A stretch of DNA of 64,000 bases from Rhipicephalus microplus (GCF_043290135.1 NC_134701.1:100642702-100706701), one strand, 5' to 3'. Positions 10,518 to 24,070 are shown, numbered from the stretch's first letter. Translations and numbers: made by a program. Notes: generated from the sequence alone by a model not told the origin.

Positions 10518-11679
10518 ATGAAGAATTCAAAAAGTAATCAGACGGAGTTGAGAGCCACGGCAACTCACTACCAAAGCATCACAGAGGTCAGGCAGTTCGG
10601 CAAGGGCGGCAGTCTCTGTTTCTCGTCTGACCACCTCTGTGTCCGAGACCTACTAAAAGGCTCGGTATTCGTTACCAACCCGGTGAGCGCATTCATTCCA
10701 ACTCACTTAGCTTGTGTCAAAGGCCTCGTTCGGGGAGTCGATGTCAATTTGACTCCAACAGAGGTATTAGATATGTTTCAGAAGCAGGTGTGATAGCGAT
10801 TCATAGACGTAGTCGAGTTGTGGACAAGAACAAGGTCCCAATGGAGTCCGTAATTGCTACATTTGCCGGGTCGAATCTGCCAACCGAAATCAAAGCGTGG
10901 CCTTTATTATACATAGTGGAGCCACTATTACCTCGTCCCCTACAGTGTGTTAAGTGCTGGCGTTGTGGGCACACATTTAAAGTATACAGATCAGTACCTA
11001 GATGCAGAATTCGTGGTGAGACCCACAACTAAAACGACTGTAAAAGTAATGAAGAAAAGTGCTGTCTTTGCCATGAAGCACACTGTGCCGATAACCCAAA
11101 GTGCTCAGCCAAGGCACGTGAAATCCCAATTCTTGAAATTGTATACAGAAAGCGATGCTCACGAAAGATGCCATTGTTGAAATTCAGGCCAGAACTCAAG
11201 GGTACGCAGGAGCAGCTGCCCGCCATAACATACCAATAGAAGCATCATTTTCCCTATCAATTGCGGACACGAACAAAAAGGCTGTGAATAAGGCTATGCA
11301 ACGCCTTGCTACCACCCTGTGTGAGTGGCTGTCGCATATTATAAATAACCAAATCGCACAAGTCTATGCAGCACAGATAGATATAAGTACGGCTGTCAAA
11401 AATGCTGAGTCTGCACACACGACAAGTGAGGCAGAATCTGAGATAACTCCACCGGATGCACAGTCTGCACAGCCCTCTGGAGAAGGCGTTCAGGGGCAAA
11501 GCGAGGGTGCACAGGAAGCTTCTGAGGACACACAAGATATGGACATGGATCTCAATTGCCTAAAGCGTTCTATGTCCTCTGTATCGAAAAAACTTGGCTT
11601 GCCGAACCATGTAAAAAGCAAAAATACCAGAAAGACAACCTTTCACAACCGATTTTCTAAAAGAGAGTATTTTAGATAA
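10518..11679 (+). pseudogene. ORF1 (Gag-like RNA-binding protein) of the I-like LINE
   Basis: Reading through three overlapping frames gives a protein typical of I/Jockey ORF1: ITEVRQFGKGG, then AFIPTHLACVKGLVRGVD, then an LP...I..WPLLY block before a cysteine-rich region. The knuckles begin CVKCWRCGH near 10943 and continue with worn second and third motifs; CCLCHEAHC is read in another frame near 11061. The last frame (11155-11679) is a low-complexity acidic tail rich in Ser, Glu and Gln, ending at TAA. ORF1 coats element RNA. At least two frameshifts and lost cysteines (for example C to R in RCRIRGETH) show decay. Confidence 0.8.
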
Positions 11680-11699
11680 GGTAGTTGCCGAAAGCATTC

Positions 11700-12375
11700 T
11701 GACGAGCTCATAGGGTCTCTTAAAATTATACATTGGAATTGCCGATTTCTTCCCTGAGCCATAACAGATCTGTCATACTTGTCTTCCAAATTCGATCCGG
11801 CTATTATTGCATTACAAGAAACTTGGCTTTCCACACATCACTTGTTTCACCTACCCAACTTCCAAACCTTTCGTCTAGACTGTCCATCAAAAGGTTGAGG
11901 TTTAGCGTTCTTTATAACCAATAAAAAAGTTTCAAAAGTCAAAAACTCCTACAAATGTAGGTCTTCTAAATGCGAAATTTTCGCGTTAGATATTACCTTG
12001 CCAGGATACTTGCCTTTCTCGCTAGTAAACTTTCCTGTAGGCGTTCAAGATACGAGATTGCTAGATATGGCTGCTAATTCAGGCTCTAAAGAAAAAATTA
12101 CGGTTGGTGACTTCAATTCTCACCATAGATGCTGGGGTTTTAGAACAGATCAGTGCGGACAACGGTTGTGGGAATGGTCGGTAGACAACAACTTATTTTG
12201 CCTTAACGCTAGAACTCCCACATTTATTCGAGGGCATTCACGCTCAGCCTTAGATTAAAGCTTTGTAAGCTCGGCCATTGCTAGTGCATCGTGGACAGCC
12301 CTTGATTGCGCCTCCAACAGTGACCACTGTCTAATAATATTCGAAATCGCTTGCCCCGTCAATCCATCATGCTTC
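11700..12375 (+). pseudogene. APE-type endonuclease domain of LINE ORF2
   Basis: The start reads IIHWNCR, then ALQETWLS (catalytic Glu) in a shifted frame. Later come VGDFNSHHRCWG at about 12103, the metal-binding GDFN motif, and NSDHCLIIFE at about 12316, the catalytic SDH. Together these are the signature of the endonuclease that nicks target DNA for target-primed reverse transcription. At least three frame changes and stops interrupt it. Confidence 0.85.
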
Positions 12376-12859
12376 CATGTCCGGACCTAATAAAATTATC
12401 CAAAATTTCAACACGACCAAAAAACTGCTTTAGACTCTCTCCCTCAGGATGGAAGTGACACTAAAGCTATGAAATTAAGCACAGTATTTAAAAAGACATA
12501 CTAAAACGCTGAATTTGCTGTTCAATGGGCGAAGAGAGTACCCTATCGCCCCTGGTAGGATTCCAACTGTTCACGAGATCACAGACGACGACAGGCAGCT
12601 TGGAATAACCTAATACATAATCAGTCCCATAAGAACTCGTCAGATTATAAATTTCTCGCCGCTGTATTTGAACACGGTGACTCAAGCTAAAGAAGAATAA
12701 GATAAAAGACATTTCGATTTTCTCTCGAAACCTAATTATAAGAAAGCTTTATTTCAATATATATGATCTCGCATAATTATGCCGTCTACAGTAAATAGTT
12801 ATTATTAAAAACTATCATTGCAAGAAAAAAGAACTCTGGAGTCAATTGGCAGAGGTCTA

Positions 12860-13994
12860 GAAATTAGACTTTCTTCGACTATGGCTTTCAACTGGCAAAA
12901 GTCTAGCATAAGCACGGACTTCAAAAACGTAACGTTGTCTGAAGCATCAAAAGCAATTCGATATCTACCTCGTCAGCTCCTGGTCCAGATGGAATCACAG
13001 TTCCTATGATTAAAACTTTATTCAAGCGATCCCCCGGCGACGTCCTCAATCTCATAAACTACTCTTTAAAGGATGTCTGGATACCGTATGACTGGAAAAT
13101 ATATAAGGAAATTCCATTAATAAAAAGCAAGGATTAGGACCGTAGAAAATATCAGACCCTCCTCGCTAACTTCTAACATGGTGAAACTCAAAGAGAGGGT
13201 CCTAAATGGCCGAATAAACTCCTGTGTGAGAAATGGGTTCATATTAAAGCCAAACCAAATTGGTTTTCGCAGTAAATGCTCAATTTGGTGCGCCCATGCG
13301 GATTTAGACAGTCGAATACAGCTTGCTCGTAAAAGGAAACAGTACGCCGCATTAGTAACCCTCGACATAGCTAAAGCGTATGACAGTGTCGAGCACTCTA
13401 AACACTTTGCAGAGCCTGAATTTTTCTCATTATATTACCGAGTGGATAGCAGAATTCTTAAAATCAAGGGAATCATACTGCGTGACGGATGGCTGTTGCT
13501 CGCGTAAATTCAAACAGAAACGTGATGCTCCCCAAGGGGCCGTCCTATCTCCAACATTATTCAATAAACTGATGAGCTCGATTCCGACTGTTCAGGATGT
13601 CAGTGTCTACATTTATGCAGATGATATCGCGTTCTTCGCTGCAGAGAGCGACATTTACACACTACATCAAAAATTGCAAAGATATATTATTACTCTAGAA
13701 ATTTGGTTGCAATCCATTTTATTGTCATTGAACATCAGTAAAAGTGCGCTCTTGGCGTTTCCTATAGCAGATACAGTTTCAATTGCTGTATTATATAATC
13801 GGGAACCTTTTCCAAAAGTAGATTTAGTCAAGTACTCAGGAATGCTTTATAATAAAAAGCTAAATTGGAGCCTACACATAGAATATATAACAGCAGAGTT
13901 ACAACGGGCATTAGATTTATTACGCAGGTTAAGCAACAGGAAATACGGGCTGTGCAGAGACACGACGGTAATGATATATAAATTGTATGTGTGA
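12860..13994 (+). pseudogene. Reverse transcriptase domain of LINE ORF2
   Basis: An APGPDGIT block near 12972 begins the RT. Next come IGFRSKCS, motif A VTLDIAKAYDSV near 13358-13390, APQGAVLSPTLF near 13530, and the catalytic YADD at 13614-13625. The thumb follows (VKYSGMLYNKKLNW, then LRRLSNRKYG). Both catalytic aspartates of YADD and the motif A aspartate are intact, but a TAG near 13138 and frameshifts near 13000 and 13400 break the gene. The longest open piece runs 13380-13994. Confidence 0.9.
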
Positions 13995-14359
13995 CCAATA
14001 CTGGAATTTTGGTGTGTATTATTCTCGGAAGCCGCTGGTTATAAAAATAAACTGCTAGTATTGTTAGAGCGAGAAGCTGTGTGAATATGTATGGGACTTC
14101 CCAGGTTCGTGTCGAATAATGTATTGTACCAAGTAGCGCGATTGCCAACACTCGTCTGTCGATTCCGCATTCTAACGGTTCAAACATTCTTAAAGTTCTA
14201 CAGTTTATCGGCGCGAAGATGAGAGCACGCAATTATCAGCGACCCTGACTCTTTCTTTCTTGCACATTGGCCTCGATTCATACCCCTCAGATAATTTTTG
14301 TTAAAAAGAAACTAGATTGCATAAATGTAGGCACTAGCACGGTAATTGAAAATAATTCC

Positions 14360-14941
14360 TCCACCCTCAACATTAGAATAGAGTACGATGAAATCTTTCC
14401 CCCACAAGCCAAGTTGCAATCTCTTGGAATTTTGACCACTACATTAAAAAATTACTTGGTACATGCAGAAACAAAAAATATAATAGCTACACATGCTTTT
14501 TTCAACAATGAAAAGGCAGGCGTAGGAATTGCGTCTGATTTTTTCGGCTGGTCTTTTTGAGTGAGGCTTCCAGATTTCACTCCCATATTTGGAACCGGGC
14601 TATTCGCTATTATTGTAGCTGTTCAAAAAATTCCTACGACCGAGACCAGTGCAATCATCCTAACAGACTCAGTTTCGGTGTGTGCAGCTCTGACTATCTC
14701 CGAACAATCTCGTGCCCTAGTAAAGTTCCCCACATTAGCACCGCTGCATTTAAAACTCCTGAAATTAGTGTGGGTCCCGTGTCACTGCGGATTACAATTA
14801 AATGAATTGACAGATGCTTTGGCACGAGCATCCCTTGATGGACAAGTAATTTTTGTACTTCCCGAGTTAGACTCACTTTCGGTGGTAAGATACAGGCAAT
14901 TCGCTATTTTTACAGATAGTTTAGAAAATATCACACAATAG
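14360..14941 (+). pseudogene. RNase H domain of LINE ORF2
   Basis: Two same-frame pieces split by a stop at 14558-14560 give an RNase H1-like fold: AGVGIASDF with the first strand, then IILTDSVSVCAAL (catalytic Asp), then LVWVPCHCG and NELTDALARASLDG, which carry the conserved W-P-H and the last Asp. RNase H removes RNA from the RNA/DNA hybrid. Its presence supports the I-like rather than the Jockey or CR1 assignment. Confidence 0.8.
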
Positions 14942-14988
14942 ACAGAATATCAGCACCTCAAGTTTCCATGGAAAGCCTAGTGTAGTCC

Positions 14989-15279
14989 GTGAAAATACTT
15001 GAAATTATCATCTCCAGATTCCGGTGCCGTGTTCCCCCATTAAATTTTTATTTAGACAGAGCTGTTCTGACACTTTCCCCTCTTTGTCCGTTTTGCGAAG
15101 AATCAGAAACTATTGAACATTATTTTGGCTCATGTCGGAACTCTGCAATAATTGGGAAAAAGACTTCTAGATATTCCATTTGCGAAGCTAGGTTTAAATT
15201 TAATCACAGAAAATTTTCTAAATTTTGGTGCCTCTGTTTTGGGAAATTGTCACAGAGATGCATTCGATGGGATGTATAA
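14989..15279 (+). pseudogene. C-terminal CCHC knuckle of LINE ORF2
   Basis: The frame reads ISRFRCRVPPLNFYLDRA, then CPFCEESETIEHYFGSC, a C-x2-C-x7-H-x4-C finger found after RNase H in I-like LINEs. It ends at TAA near 15279. Loss of frame from the RNase H segment is modest. Confidence 0.8.
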
Positions 15280-15742
15280 TGTTATTCAAGACTAAACGTT
15301 TTTCAACATGAAGCCCACGTTAACGGATACTAAAAAATAGTTGGTCGAGAAGTAATTTTCAGATCTGGATAAATCCGTGACATACCAAATTATTCGGGTT
15401 TGGCAAAACCAGCTGTTTGGTTGGCTCCCAAAATCAAGGTATACCTATTAGTGTCTACTTTCTAGTAGATTTTTTTCTAACTATCTGAATCTTTAGATTC
15501 TTTCTTTTTTTAATATACTGTCTTCATTCTACAACTCCCCCCCCCCTTTTTTTGTTGTAAGCAATGGCGTAGTTATCGTCCATATGAGACTATATGTTCT
15601 CCTGGCCAATTCACCACAGTGGGTATGAGCCATGGATTCTAGGCTACAAACAAACAAACAAACCATATGATCGATTCTTGGCCGAACTCCTGAGAGGGTA
15701 CGAGCCATGGCTGTGGAATCATCATCGTCATCATCATCAACA
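15280..15742 (+). other. 3' UTR of the I-like LINE
   Basis: Non-coding and AT-rich, with C10 at 15537-15546. Two related phrases, CACAGTGGGTATGAGCCATGG and GGGTACGAGCCATGGC, occur about 80 bp apart. The region finishes in impure CAT repeats at 15718-15742, which I read as the element tail. The boundary is inferred. Confidence 0.45.
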
Positions 15743-17490
15743 AGGCAGGCGCTGACAGAGCTTGATAATATGCATTTGTATTTGAATTTTAACAAATGAG
15801 CTTTACTGACATACCCTTTAAAAGACCATTATAACATGACGCTCTATCAATGTAGCAGACGTCTGACTCTCCGGCAGCCCGCACGGCCCTTCGCCTTTGT
15901 GCTGAGAAAAAGCATCTGACGAGAGTCTTCACTGCGCCTGAACTGCACCTGAACGTGATTAGGAAAATGACCTCAAGGGGGATGCGTATGCCGCGAAGAG
16001 AAGTGCACAGCTTGGGCAGTTGATGTACGAAAAGCGAAGATCGCGGCCATATCGGTGTCGTAAGTCTTGCGTAGGGGGCGAATACGGAGTGTCCTTCGCA
16101 ACGTATTGAGACAACTGCAAAACTGGGCACCTTCTTCTACTAAGCTGGCGAGACCATCAGCGGCACACCCTCGACTCTCTTATGTAAATCACGAGCTGGC
16201 CTGGTGAACTTTTATTCTGACTTTTTCTGATCCGTGTTTTTAGCATAGCCATGTTTAGAGAATTGTATTTCTTTGGGCTGCATGGCGCATAGAAATTTAA
16301 AAGCGAGAGCACGACGCTTTTGTAGTTTGTTCTGTAAACTTCTTGCGATTCCTTGGTGTTCAGTGATTATAATAACAGTTCTGATTAAGTTTCTTTGTAC
16401 TTGTTTTAGTGTTTGTTTTGAGCATGGTCTGTTTTCTACCAGCCCTTTATATCACGCGATCAGTCTTGTTTTTCCTCCTGGTTCATTTTTGTTATTTTTC
16501 CATTCCCTTTTTTGTAATAAAATGCTTGTTTGATTTTTATGAAATCTTCGTGTCTGCTATATGAGTCGGTCAGTTACACCCGAACATCTCTGCACGTGAA
16601 ACGCAGCACGGGTCGACCGGCCTGCAAAAATATTTGAAATGTTTCACTTAGAGGCTTTTCAGGCGTCGCAGGCGTGCACGTAAACTGGAAACTTGAGAGT
16701 CTGCCGCACGCTGCTACTATAGATGGGTGGGGCCTCACCAAAACTGTGTTGAAATTTTTATCTGAAAAGTATTCCACAAGAGAATAATGTAAAGTGTGTT
16801 GGTTTGATACATGACCAATCTATGCCTTGGAAAAATTGCATTCAATATACCGCAGTAACGTATGGTCGTGCGGTTTGATTACTAAAGCAACTGAGTTGTT
16901 GTCGGATAGGCATCCACAGAAAAATGTTCCTGTAAATATATTGGACGTCCGTTCACCCGCTATTGGAGTTTGGGTGCATATCATACTCTGGGGTGCCTAC
17001 TTATACGCTTCATTTTCTCGTAATGATCGAAAAACAAGCATCGATGCAATGTTTCGTTCTTCCTAAATGCATAGAAATCAAGGTTGAATCTCGGGAACTC
17101 CCCCCCCCCCCCCCTTGCTGCCCGGAAGAAGTTCTCAGCGGTGCAATCATTTATAAGCCAGCACAATTCCACCGTATGACGTACAGAAACTATTGCCCGT
17201 CCGGTTTTAATTTTTCGATCATACTCGCCGATATTTCGTACGCCTGAAATTGTGGACAAACGGGCTCTTCTTGATATAATGTTTCAATTAGTGACTTGAC
17301 TTCAATAAGTTTTGACAGCAAATATAATAACACAGAACACGACTACATTTTTCCAAGAAATGTTCAACTAATGTCTTAACAATGTTTTAACTACATTTTA
17401 AGGTATTACCTGGCACACACGCCAATAAAGAAAGTCATTGCAACGGATGCTTGTCATGGTGTAAAAATGTGCACAATTGGTATTTTCTCG
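15743..17490. other. Unassigned sequence
   Basis: About 1.7 kb without a recognisable gene. Open frames are at most 113 codons and match no family I know. A C15 tract lies at 17100-17114, and an AATAAA-like signal (TGTAATAAAATG) sits near 16517. Confidence 0.45.
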
Positions 17491-18230
17491 TCTACTCCAG
17501 ATTGAGATTATTTCTTTCGCCTTACAGATTTGGTGTTCACCTTTGTAGCAGAACTTCAAGTGATCATTCTACCACTCCAACAATTCACAACAAATTCTGC
17601 AGTAATTTCCACAGACTCCTTATCGGTGTGTTCTTATCTCTCAGAAAATGGGGACGTGTATGCCGTGAGTGTATTGAAATTTTTTATTTCAATTCAACGC
17701 TTGTTGTGAGTGCACTGAAGTTTGAATAAGTTGGTTTGGCTTCAGGGACATAAGGGCCTTCTTCCGAGTGAAAACGGATAATCTAGCAAGGGTACGCTGA
17801 ATGGCCCGGTTTTCTATCCATTTACAGCATCAAAATTTGTAATAGGCGTCAGAATAAGAACAAAATTGATGTTAAAAAAAGTTCCTGCTCCAATATCAAC
17901 GACCACAACCAAATTTCAGCCCCTCAGACACTGTTGGAACAGAAAATTAGGTCAAACAAGACAACTTGAAGTTGCAGTCACTACAATACGCTCTCAGTCC
18001 ACTTATCTAAATTACAATTTATACAGAGCTGGTCTGGCAGTTTCCCTTAAATGTTCTGTTTGCCGAGTACACGCCACCATAGAATACTTTTACTTTTCCT
18101 ACAACTGCTACTCTATTTCGCGGAAAGATACTTCAGGTGCCATCGCCGACGCCTTAAACTATAAAACTAAATGTCCCAAATATGCTTTCGCTCTGAGCTT
18201 TGTCCCTTGGCCCCAGTGACGGGAAAGTGC
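17490..18230 (+). pseudogene. 3' fragment of a second I-like LINE: RNase H end plus CCHC region
   Basis: Plus-strand frames give AVISTDSLSVCSYLS near 17600 and VWLQGHKG near 17740, followed by a broken NE-AD-LAR block; these are the Asp and W-H-G blocks of LINE RNase H. After about 200 bp comes AGLAVSLKCSVC and then TIEYFYFSYNC (18030-18105), matching the C-terminal finger at 15085-15140 with His changed to Tyr. The order and spacing are those of the element at 10210-15742, but the sequence differs, so this is a related family or an older copy. The 5' end is truncated. Confidence 0.72.
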
Positions 18231-21200
18231 AACTGCCTTGGAGGAGTTAATCAAAGGTTCAAAGGGATTTAGATTGTAGAGCACACCGATGTTGCTATTT
18301 TTTATATAGCGTTTTTTATTTCTTGGTTAATCTTATTCAATTACCCAGCTCACAGTTACTATTTATGTTTTTACTCTTCAATTTCTTTGTATTTGTAATT
18401 TCGTTACGTTCGTTATTAGTTTTTTTATTCTTAACGAGATGAAATTCATTTCAATACTTAGGAATTTTTTGGAAAACTATCCGGTTCTTGGCCAATCCCG
18501 TAGCGTGTGTGTGTGCCACTGTTCAAGATTCCACTCTGCTCTACTCTACGCTGAAAGGTGCGCTCGTGTAGGCAGCCTTCCAGGCCAGTACTGTTTTGTT
18601 TGTTTGTACTTCAAAAACAATGAAACGTACCCACTCTGCGGGACTGGCAGGCAGGCAGGCAAAAAACTTTATTGGAATCCGGAGAGGCATACCAACTTGC
18701 TGAACGTTCCATTCTTAGACGAACAATATTTTTCAAGCAATTGGATACCATTTTTAAGGTACTAGTTGAAAATGTCAAGCAGTCGAATATTTGAATAGGT
18801 CGCATAAAAAGCGATCATTCGATTAAAAAACTAGATCAGCTGCCAGTTCACAATTATTGCACAAATATTTTAGTCGACAATCCCTACTTGGTAACACTTT
18901 CAGTTTAATGTTGTTGCTTCAAATTTATTAGCGAAAATAAATTATTACCTATAGAAAAAAGAAGTCGGCGATAAAATCATCAGCTCCGTAGTATACGACT
19001 ATCCGAACACGTTGACCTTGTGTGCAGCACTCTTTGCCCTCCTTGTCTATAAGAGAGCCTATGTGTGATCCTCTTGCGAGAAAATACGCATAAAATTTCG
19101 AAAAAGTGGTTGCTGCTAGCGACAGTCCACCCATCTGAAGGTCAACAAAGTGTCTTTTTTGTCAGCGCAAACCTCCACTAGTGCGCGTTCCTTCATCAAA
19201 ACGTTTATTGTCGCCACTTGACAGGATGGCCTTTTAAGCTAAAATGGACGACTAAACACTTGTGCTAAAACATTTTCATAACCGAAACACAGATGGTAAA
19301 TACATGAGGTTGCTAGCTTATTATAAGGATGCACCTTAACTTTTACTGGCATGGTGCAGCTGCTCCTGAGCGCCTACTGCCACTCAGGGCGTTTGGAAGT
19401 GTCTTAAGGCTGTGTTCGAATGAGTCAACTTAACATATTATTGGTAATTTCCTCAAGAAGAAAATACTTTTTATTACTTTTTGCCTGTTCATTGTGCATA
19501 AATTGCATTTGTTATTGAACTATATATTTGTTATTCAATAACTCTAATCAAGGTGTGGCTTGGAGAAGGGCATGGCTTTCACAAAACAATAAAAAGAATG
19601 TACTGGACTCGGTTGGCACCACTGCATTGCCACGTGTGTAGCCCAATCTGAAGTGCTTTTCATAGTATTTAGAGATTCCGTGCAGTCAATTTCCTGGAAA
19701 GTACTCGGACACATAGGTCAAGCGGCATGCAAAGCTTCGGAAGAAATTAGCTAAGAACAATTTGTACCAAGCCTTGTAATTTTCTGTTAGAATATGCCCC
19801 GGTGCACAACCCGATTCACGTATAAATATTAACTTCAAACAAGACACTGTCAAGTACTTCCGGCTAATGGGGCGCTCAACAAAGATATAAAGGTGCCATC
19901 TGCCCGCCCTATGTAAGCGTTTCATCAATTTGTCTGAATTGTACAAAGTAAAATCTTCAAAGATATCTGTTTAACACTACCCTCTCCCCGCAGTTCAGAA
20001 GGAGGTCTGCATTTCACCGTGAACAATGATATAAAAAGGTGTTTTCCAAGGCCTTCAAAAGGTGCCCCCCTTTCTCCGCGAACAGACTTCCTGGCTATGG
20101 GTATGCCCAGATGTTTGTTTTCACTTCAAGGCCCTGCTTTCAAGAGCTTGCTTCTACAGTACAAAGAGGAGAATGCTGCAAACATCATGCGGTTTATCTT
20201 TCAAGAGGAAGGATCAGTTAGTAGGGAGTGGTAACAATGTCTTACAAAGAAAGGCATGTCCACTGCGCAAAACCAGAAAAAACAAAAACGCCGAAGCGGT
20301 AATGGCACAGTGCTTAGTAGTAAAACGTAATTGGCAGAATAACATATATTCGGCGCAAGCACAGCAATACACACACATAAAGATGCATTCACATACCTCG
20401 ACAGCAAAGTACACAATGAGGAGATGTTCTCCAAGTACACAAAATTTCTATATGAAAGCTGCATATCAGACCCATACCTAAAGCTTCACGTCCACACAGT
20501 TATGTGACATCTCAGACTGCAAAAGCTGTCTACAGAGGTTGAGAGAAATGAACGGCTGCGAAAGCTTTTGTGCAGAGCACACTCAGCACCAGCAAAATCC
20601 TCTGATTCCATAGTCCCCCATAATCTGCGTAGTTCGGGAAAACTTTTGGACGAAGTTTTGCTCTCCCTTCACAATTCAAATCAAGTTCGTACACATAAGG
20701 CAAACTAAGTTTTAAGAGTACAGCTGAATCTGGACATATGGCGTTTCAAACGACCAGCAATCATCCTGCTTTCGAGTGTCGCTGCAAAAGTGCGCGTTAG
20801 ATAAATGGTGCCGTCAACTCGAAAAACTCCGCACAGGACGTGCACCGAGTGAAAGGATTATAAGCTTGCCTTTCGAAGTAGTAAGTGGACTCGTTTCCGG
20901 ATATAGGGCCTTATAGAGTGGGGAGCACTCGAGCAAGAGAACACACACGAGAGTCCGCATACGAGGGGCGAGATTATAGGCGCGTGAATCTGAACAATTT
21001 GTGAGGCGCGCTGGCTCCTAATTATTTGGGTGTCAGAACGCAATGAGTGGGGCGACCATTGTGGCTCACTAGGATTAAGCGTGAAACTGTCCCATGGGGG
21101 CTGAGCTTATTATGTTTTGGCTAACTTTACAAAGCATCGATGTAAAGCCACTACTGTTAGCGAAGGCATAAGTCCAACGCAGTGTAGGCAGCAGCCGTTA

Positions 21201-21596
21201 AGATCATGGTCTGCCTGACCCAATAAGTTGTCTAGGATATCATTTCGCAGCATTCTTCATTGTCTCTAGTAGCGGCTTCTAGCTGCCTCAAAGACAAATG
21301 ACTGGAGCAGACACAGGCGATTTTTATCCTGAGAATCACGTACGAAAAACATACATTGCGAGCTAGATGTTACAGATACAAAGCTACTGGAATGCACATG
21401 AAATATAACAGTGTTCGCCTTACTTTAGCTTTCAATATGTTATAAAGGACTTGCATACTGTGTGATATTTTAGCCGGAACGACACAGTATTAATGTGAAT
21501 AAGACATTGCCTTGAGTTCAAAGTTGTATTCACAGAACGTTGCTTCAATAAAGCTGCGAAGTGCGTATATGACGAAAATCGTTATGCAAGCTTGCA
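18231..21596. other. Unassigned sequence
   Basis: About 3.4 kb with no domain, SINE or LTR that I recognise. Frames are 139 codons or fewer. (GGCA)n-like GGCAGGCAGGCAGGC at 18647-18661 is followed by AAAAAACTTTATTGG, which on the minus strand could be a polyadenylation end of some transcript or element. Confidence 0.45.
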
Positions 21597-21832
<236 letters not shown>

Positions 21833-21869
21833 CCCGATAGTCTGCCAGACAGACAGACAGACAGTCAGA

Positions 21870-23186
21870 CAAGTTCATCAATCAATAACACCAATAAAGG
21901 AGGAGGGGCAAACAGACGATGAAGATCACGCCATCGTACTATCTGGCCTACTGTTTGCACCAGTTTCCTGTTGTAAATAATATATGCGCGTTTTTTTCAT
22001 CAGTATGTACCCATGCGTTTCGTTCTCATGAGCCTTCTGGACAGATATTTATAATAAATAGGTTTTTGGGTTTTATAGTGCACGAATAAAACACACATAT
22101 TTTCATTTCAGGGATTGTTTGGTTCGACTATGAGCAACCACGAATAAACCTTTATTGAAGCAACACCAATTTCTCGCTGAAAAAGTAAACTCATGATTGA
22201 ATCGAAACCTTTTCAACTTCACCAAAACATTATTCGTAAATGGACAAAATTTGCTGCAATACAAGTTTGGAATGGAAGGAACGTATAATCCTTCAAGATA
22301 TGGATGACACACACAGACAAACGCACATACATGTATAGGTAGAGGAACAGAGCGCCAGCGTGTGCGCATTCTTCGCCATTGTCCGTGTCTGCTTCAAGCT
22401 TTTTGACGTGGCTTTATAGTGACAGGGTACTGCAGGCGTGATGACACCACTATTCTAATTACGACGGTCTTTGCATTTTTTGTCTTCTTCTAACGGTCGC
22501 AAAATTTCAAAGGTTGTGCCAGGAGGCATTTTACTTTTGGAAAATGCTACGAGTGCGGCGGACGTGTGGTAGAAAAAGAGTTGCCGACGAGACAATAAAT
22601 GCGCAACTTCAAAGGGGAGCTCCCTGGTCCAGACGTTGAAACACAAACTAAGAGAGCTTTAGGCTTAGTGAGCGGTGGGCGGGGCACGAATTATGCGTCG
22701 AGCGTGATAAATTCTTTTTGCAAGTGCGTGTCATCTTCTCCGAGTCAAAAGCAGAGCGGCATCAACAAAGAGGGACAATTTGTCAGTACTTTGCTCTATG
22801 CCGTCCCGTTACCCGTTTTATCCTCGTGAACGGAATGTTCTTTTGCAGCCTATTTAGAACACCACAAGGCCTTCGACGCTCGGCAACGGCTCTCATTCTC
22901 TGGCGCATATTCTCTCCTGGTGCCTTGCTGTACGCCGCTCAGAAAGCTTAGTGCACGAGCAAAAGCAATTTAACTCTTGCACATACTTTATTCTATGACC
23001 TCCGAAATTGCGGGCGCGTGGCGTTGTTCTCTCTGGCCGTCCCAATCGCCGAGCTCCCCAGCAAAACCAGCGAGTCCGCCTCACGCGCCCGGCTACCGCT
23101 AGAGGACGCGTTTATGTGGGTTCCTAGAGCGGTGGAAACTACGGCTGAAAGTAAAGCACGCGGGATTACAGCGTGCGTATGTTTTA
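21870..23186. other. Unassigned sequence
   Basis: About 1.3 kb, with moderate GC in 22880-23100. No gene or known repeat is visible. It ends where the first composite repeat begins. Confidence 0.45.
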
Positions 23187-23227
23187 AATGTGAAGCATTT
23201 CTTAGCGAACGTTGGTGACGTGTGGCG

Positions 23228-23314
<87 letters not shown>

Positions 23315-23324
23315 TTATCTATTT
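23228..23324. repeat. (TATC)n within composite repeat copy 1
   Basis: A run of about 24 TATC units sits about 40 bp inside the left edge. A TATC run occupies this same position in four copies, so it belongs to the family. Confidence 0.95.
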
Positions 23325-24070
23325 AGCCGCATACAAATTTTCGCTCTCCTGGCCAATTCGGTAATTGTATCGATACCAAACTTGGTATGGCATAACATTA
23401 GCGTATGGAGAACATTTTTGACTAGTCATAACGTGAAAACCATGACATGTATATCATGAATGTCATGATTTTCATTTCATGGTCCTACAGCTCTTGCAGT
23501 GGTTTCGTTCACATGACATGTTGCAAAACTGGTATGGTACGGAATGATTGCATGGCGAACGCAAGCGACAGATCCTAACAATAATATCATGACATGCGTG
23601 CCACGTAACAGCATAACTACATGCCACGCTCATGATGCGCTCGCGGCCGTTTCGCCACAGTCACATATACTAAATTTGGTATTACGGGACGTGAAATAAT
23701 GACGAAGGTACGATACTGGTGCAAACATGATAAACATAACATGCGTGTCATGTAACAACATGACGACATGATACGCTCATGATGCGTTCGTGGCCGTTTC
23801 GTTAGATTCACATGTACCAAGCTTGGTATTATGTTCGACGAAGGTATGTTTGTCGAAGATATGTGACTGCTGCAGACTTGATAATTTTAAGATGCGTATC
23901 ATGTGAGAACATGACTACATGCCACAGCCAGGACGCCAATACATTTCGATGATGTGGTGCGCATGCTCACCGGCGTTCATCTCATCGGGTCACGCCGGGC
24001 CAGGCACCGGTCCTGCAATATACTGTGCGCGCGCCGCGCTTTGTTTCTTTGACGCATGCGCGTTTCAGTG

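Larger units (their letters stand above)
10210..15742 (+). mobile_element. Nearly full-length I-like non-LTR retrotransposon, inactivated
   Basis: The plus strand carries, in the order expected for an RNase H-bearing LINE, a Gag-like ORF1 with zinc knuckles, an APE-type endonuclease, reverse transcriptase with YADD, RNase H and a C-terminal CCHC knuckle, then a 3' UTR. The 3' UTR appears to end in an impure CAT/CGT repeat at about 15718-15742. The 5' end is uncertain; I set it after the AT-rich zone at 10082-10210. Many frameshifts and stops make it non-functional. This order matches the I group (I, LOA and relatives). Confidence 0.83.
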
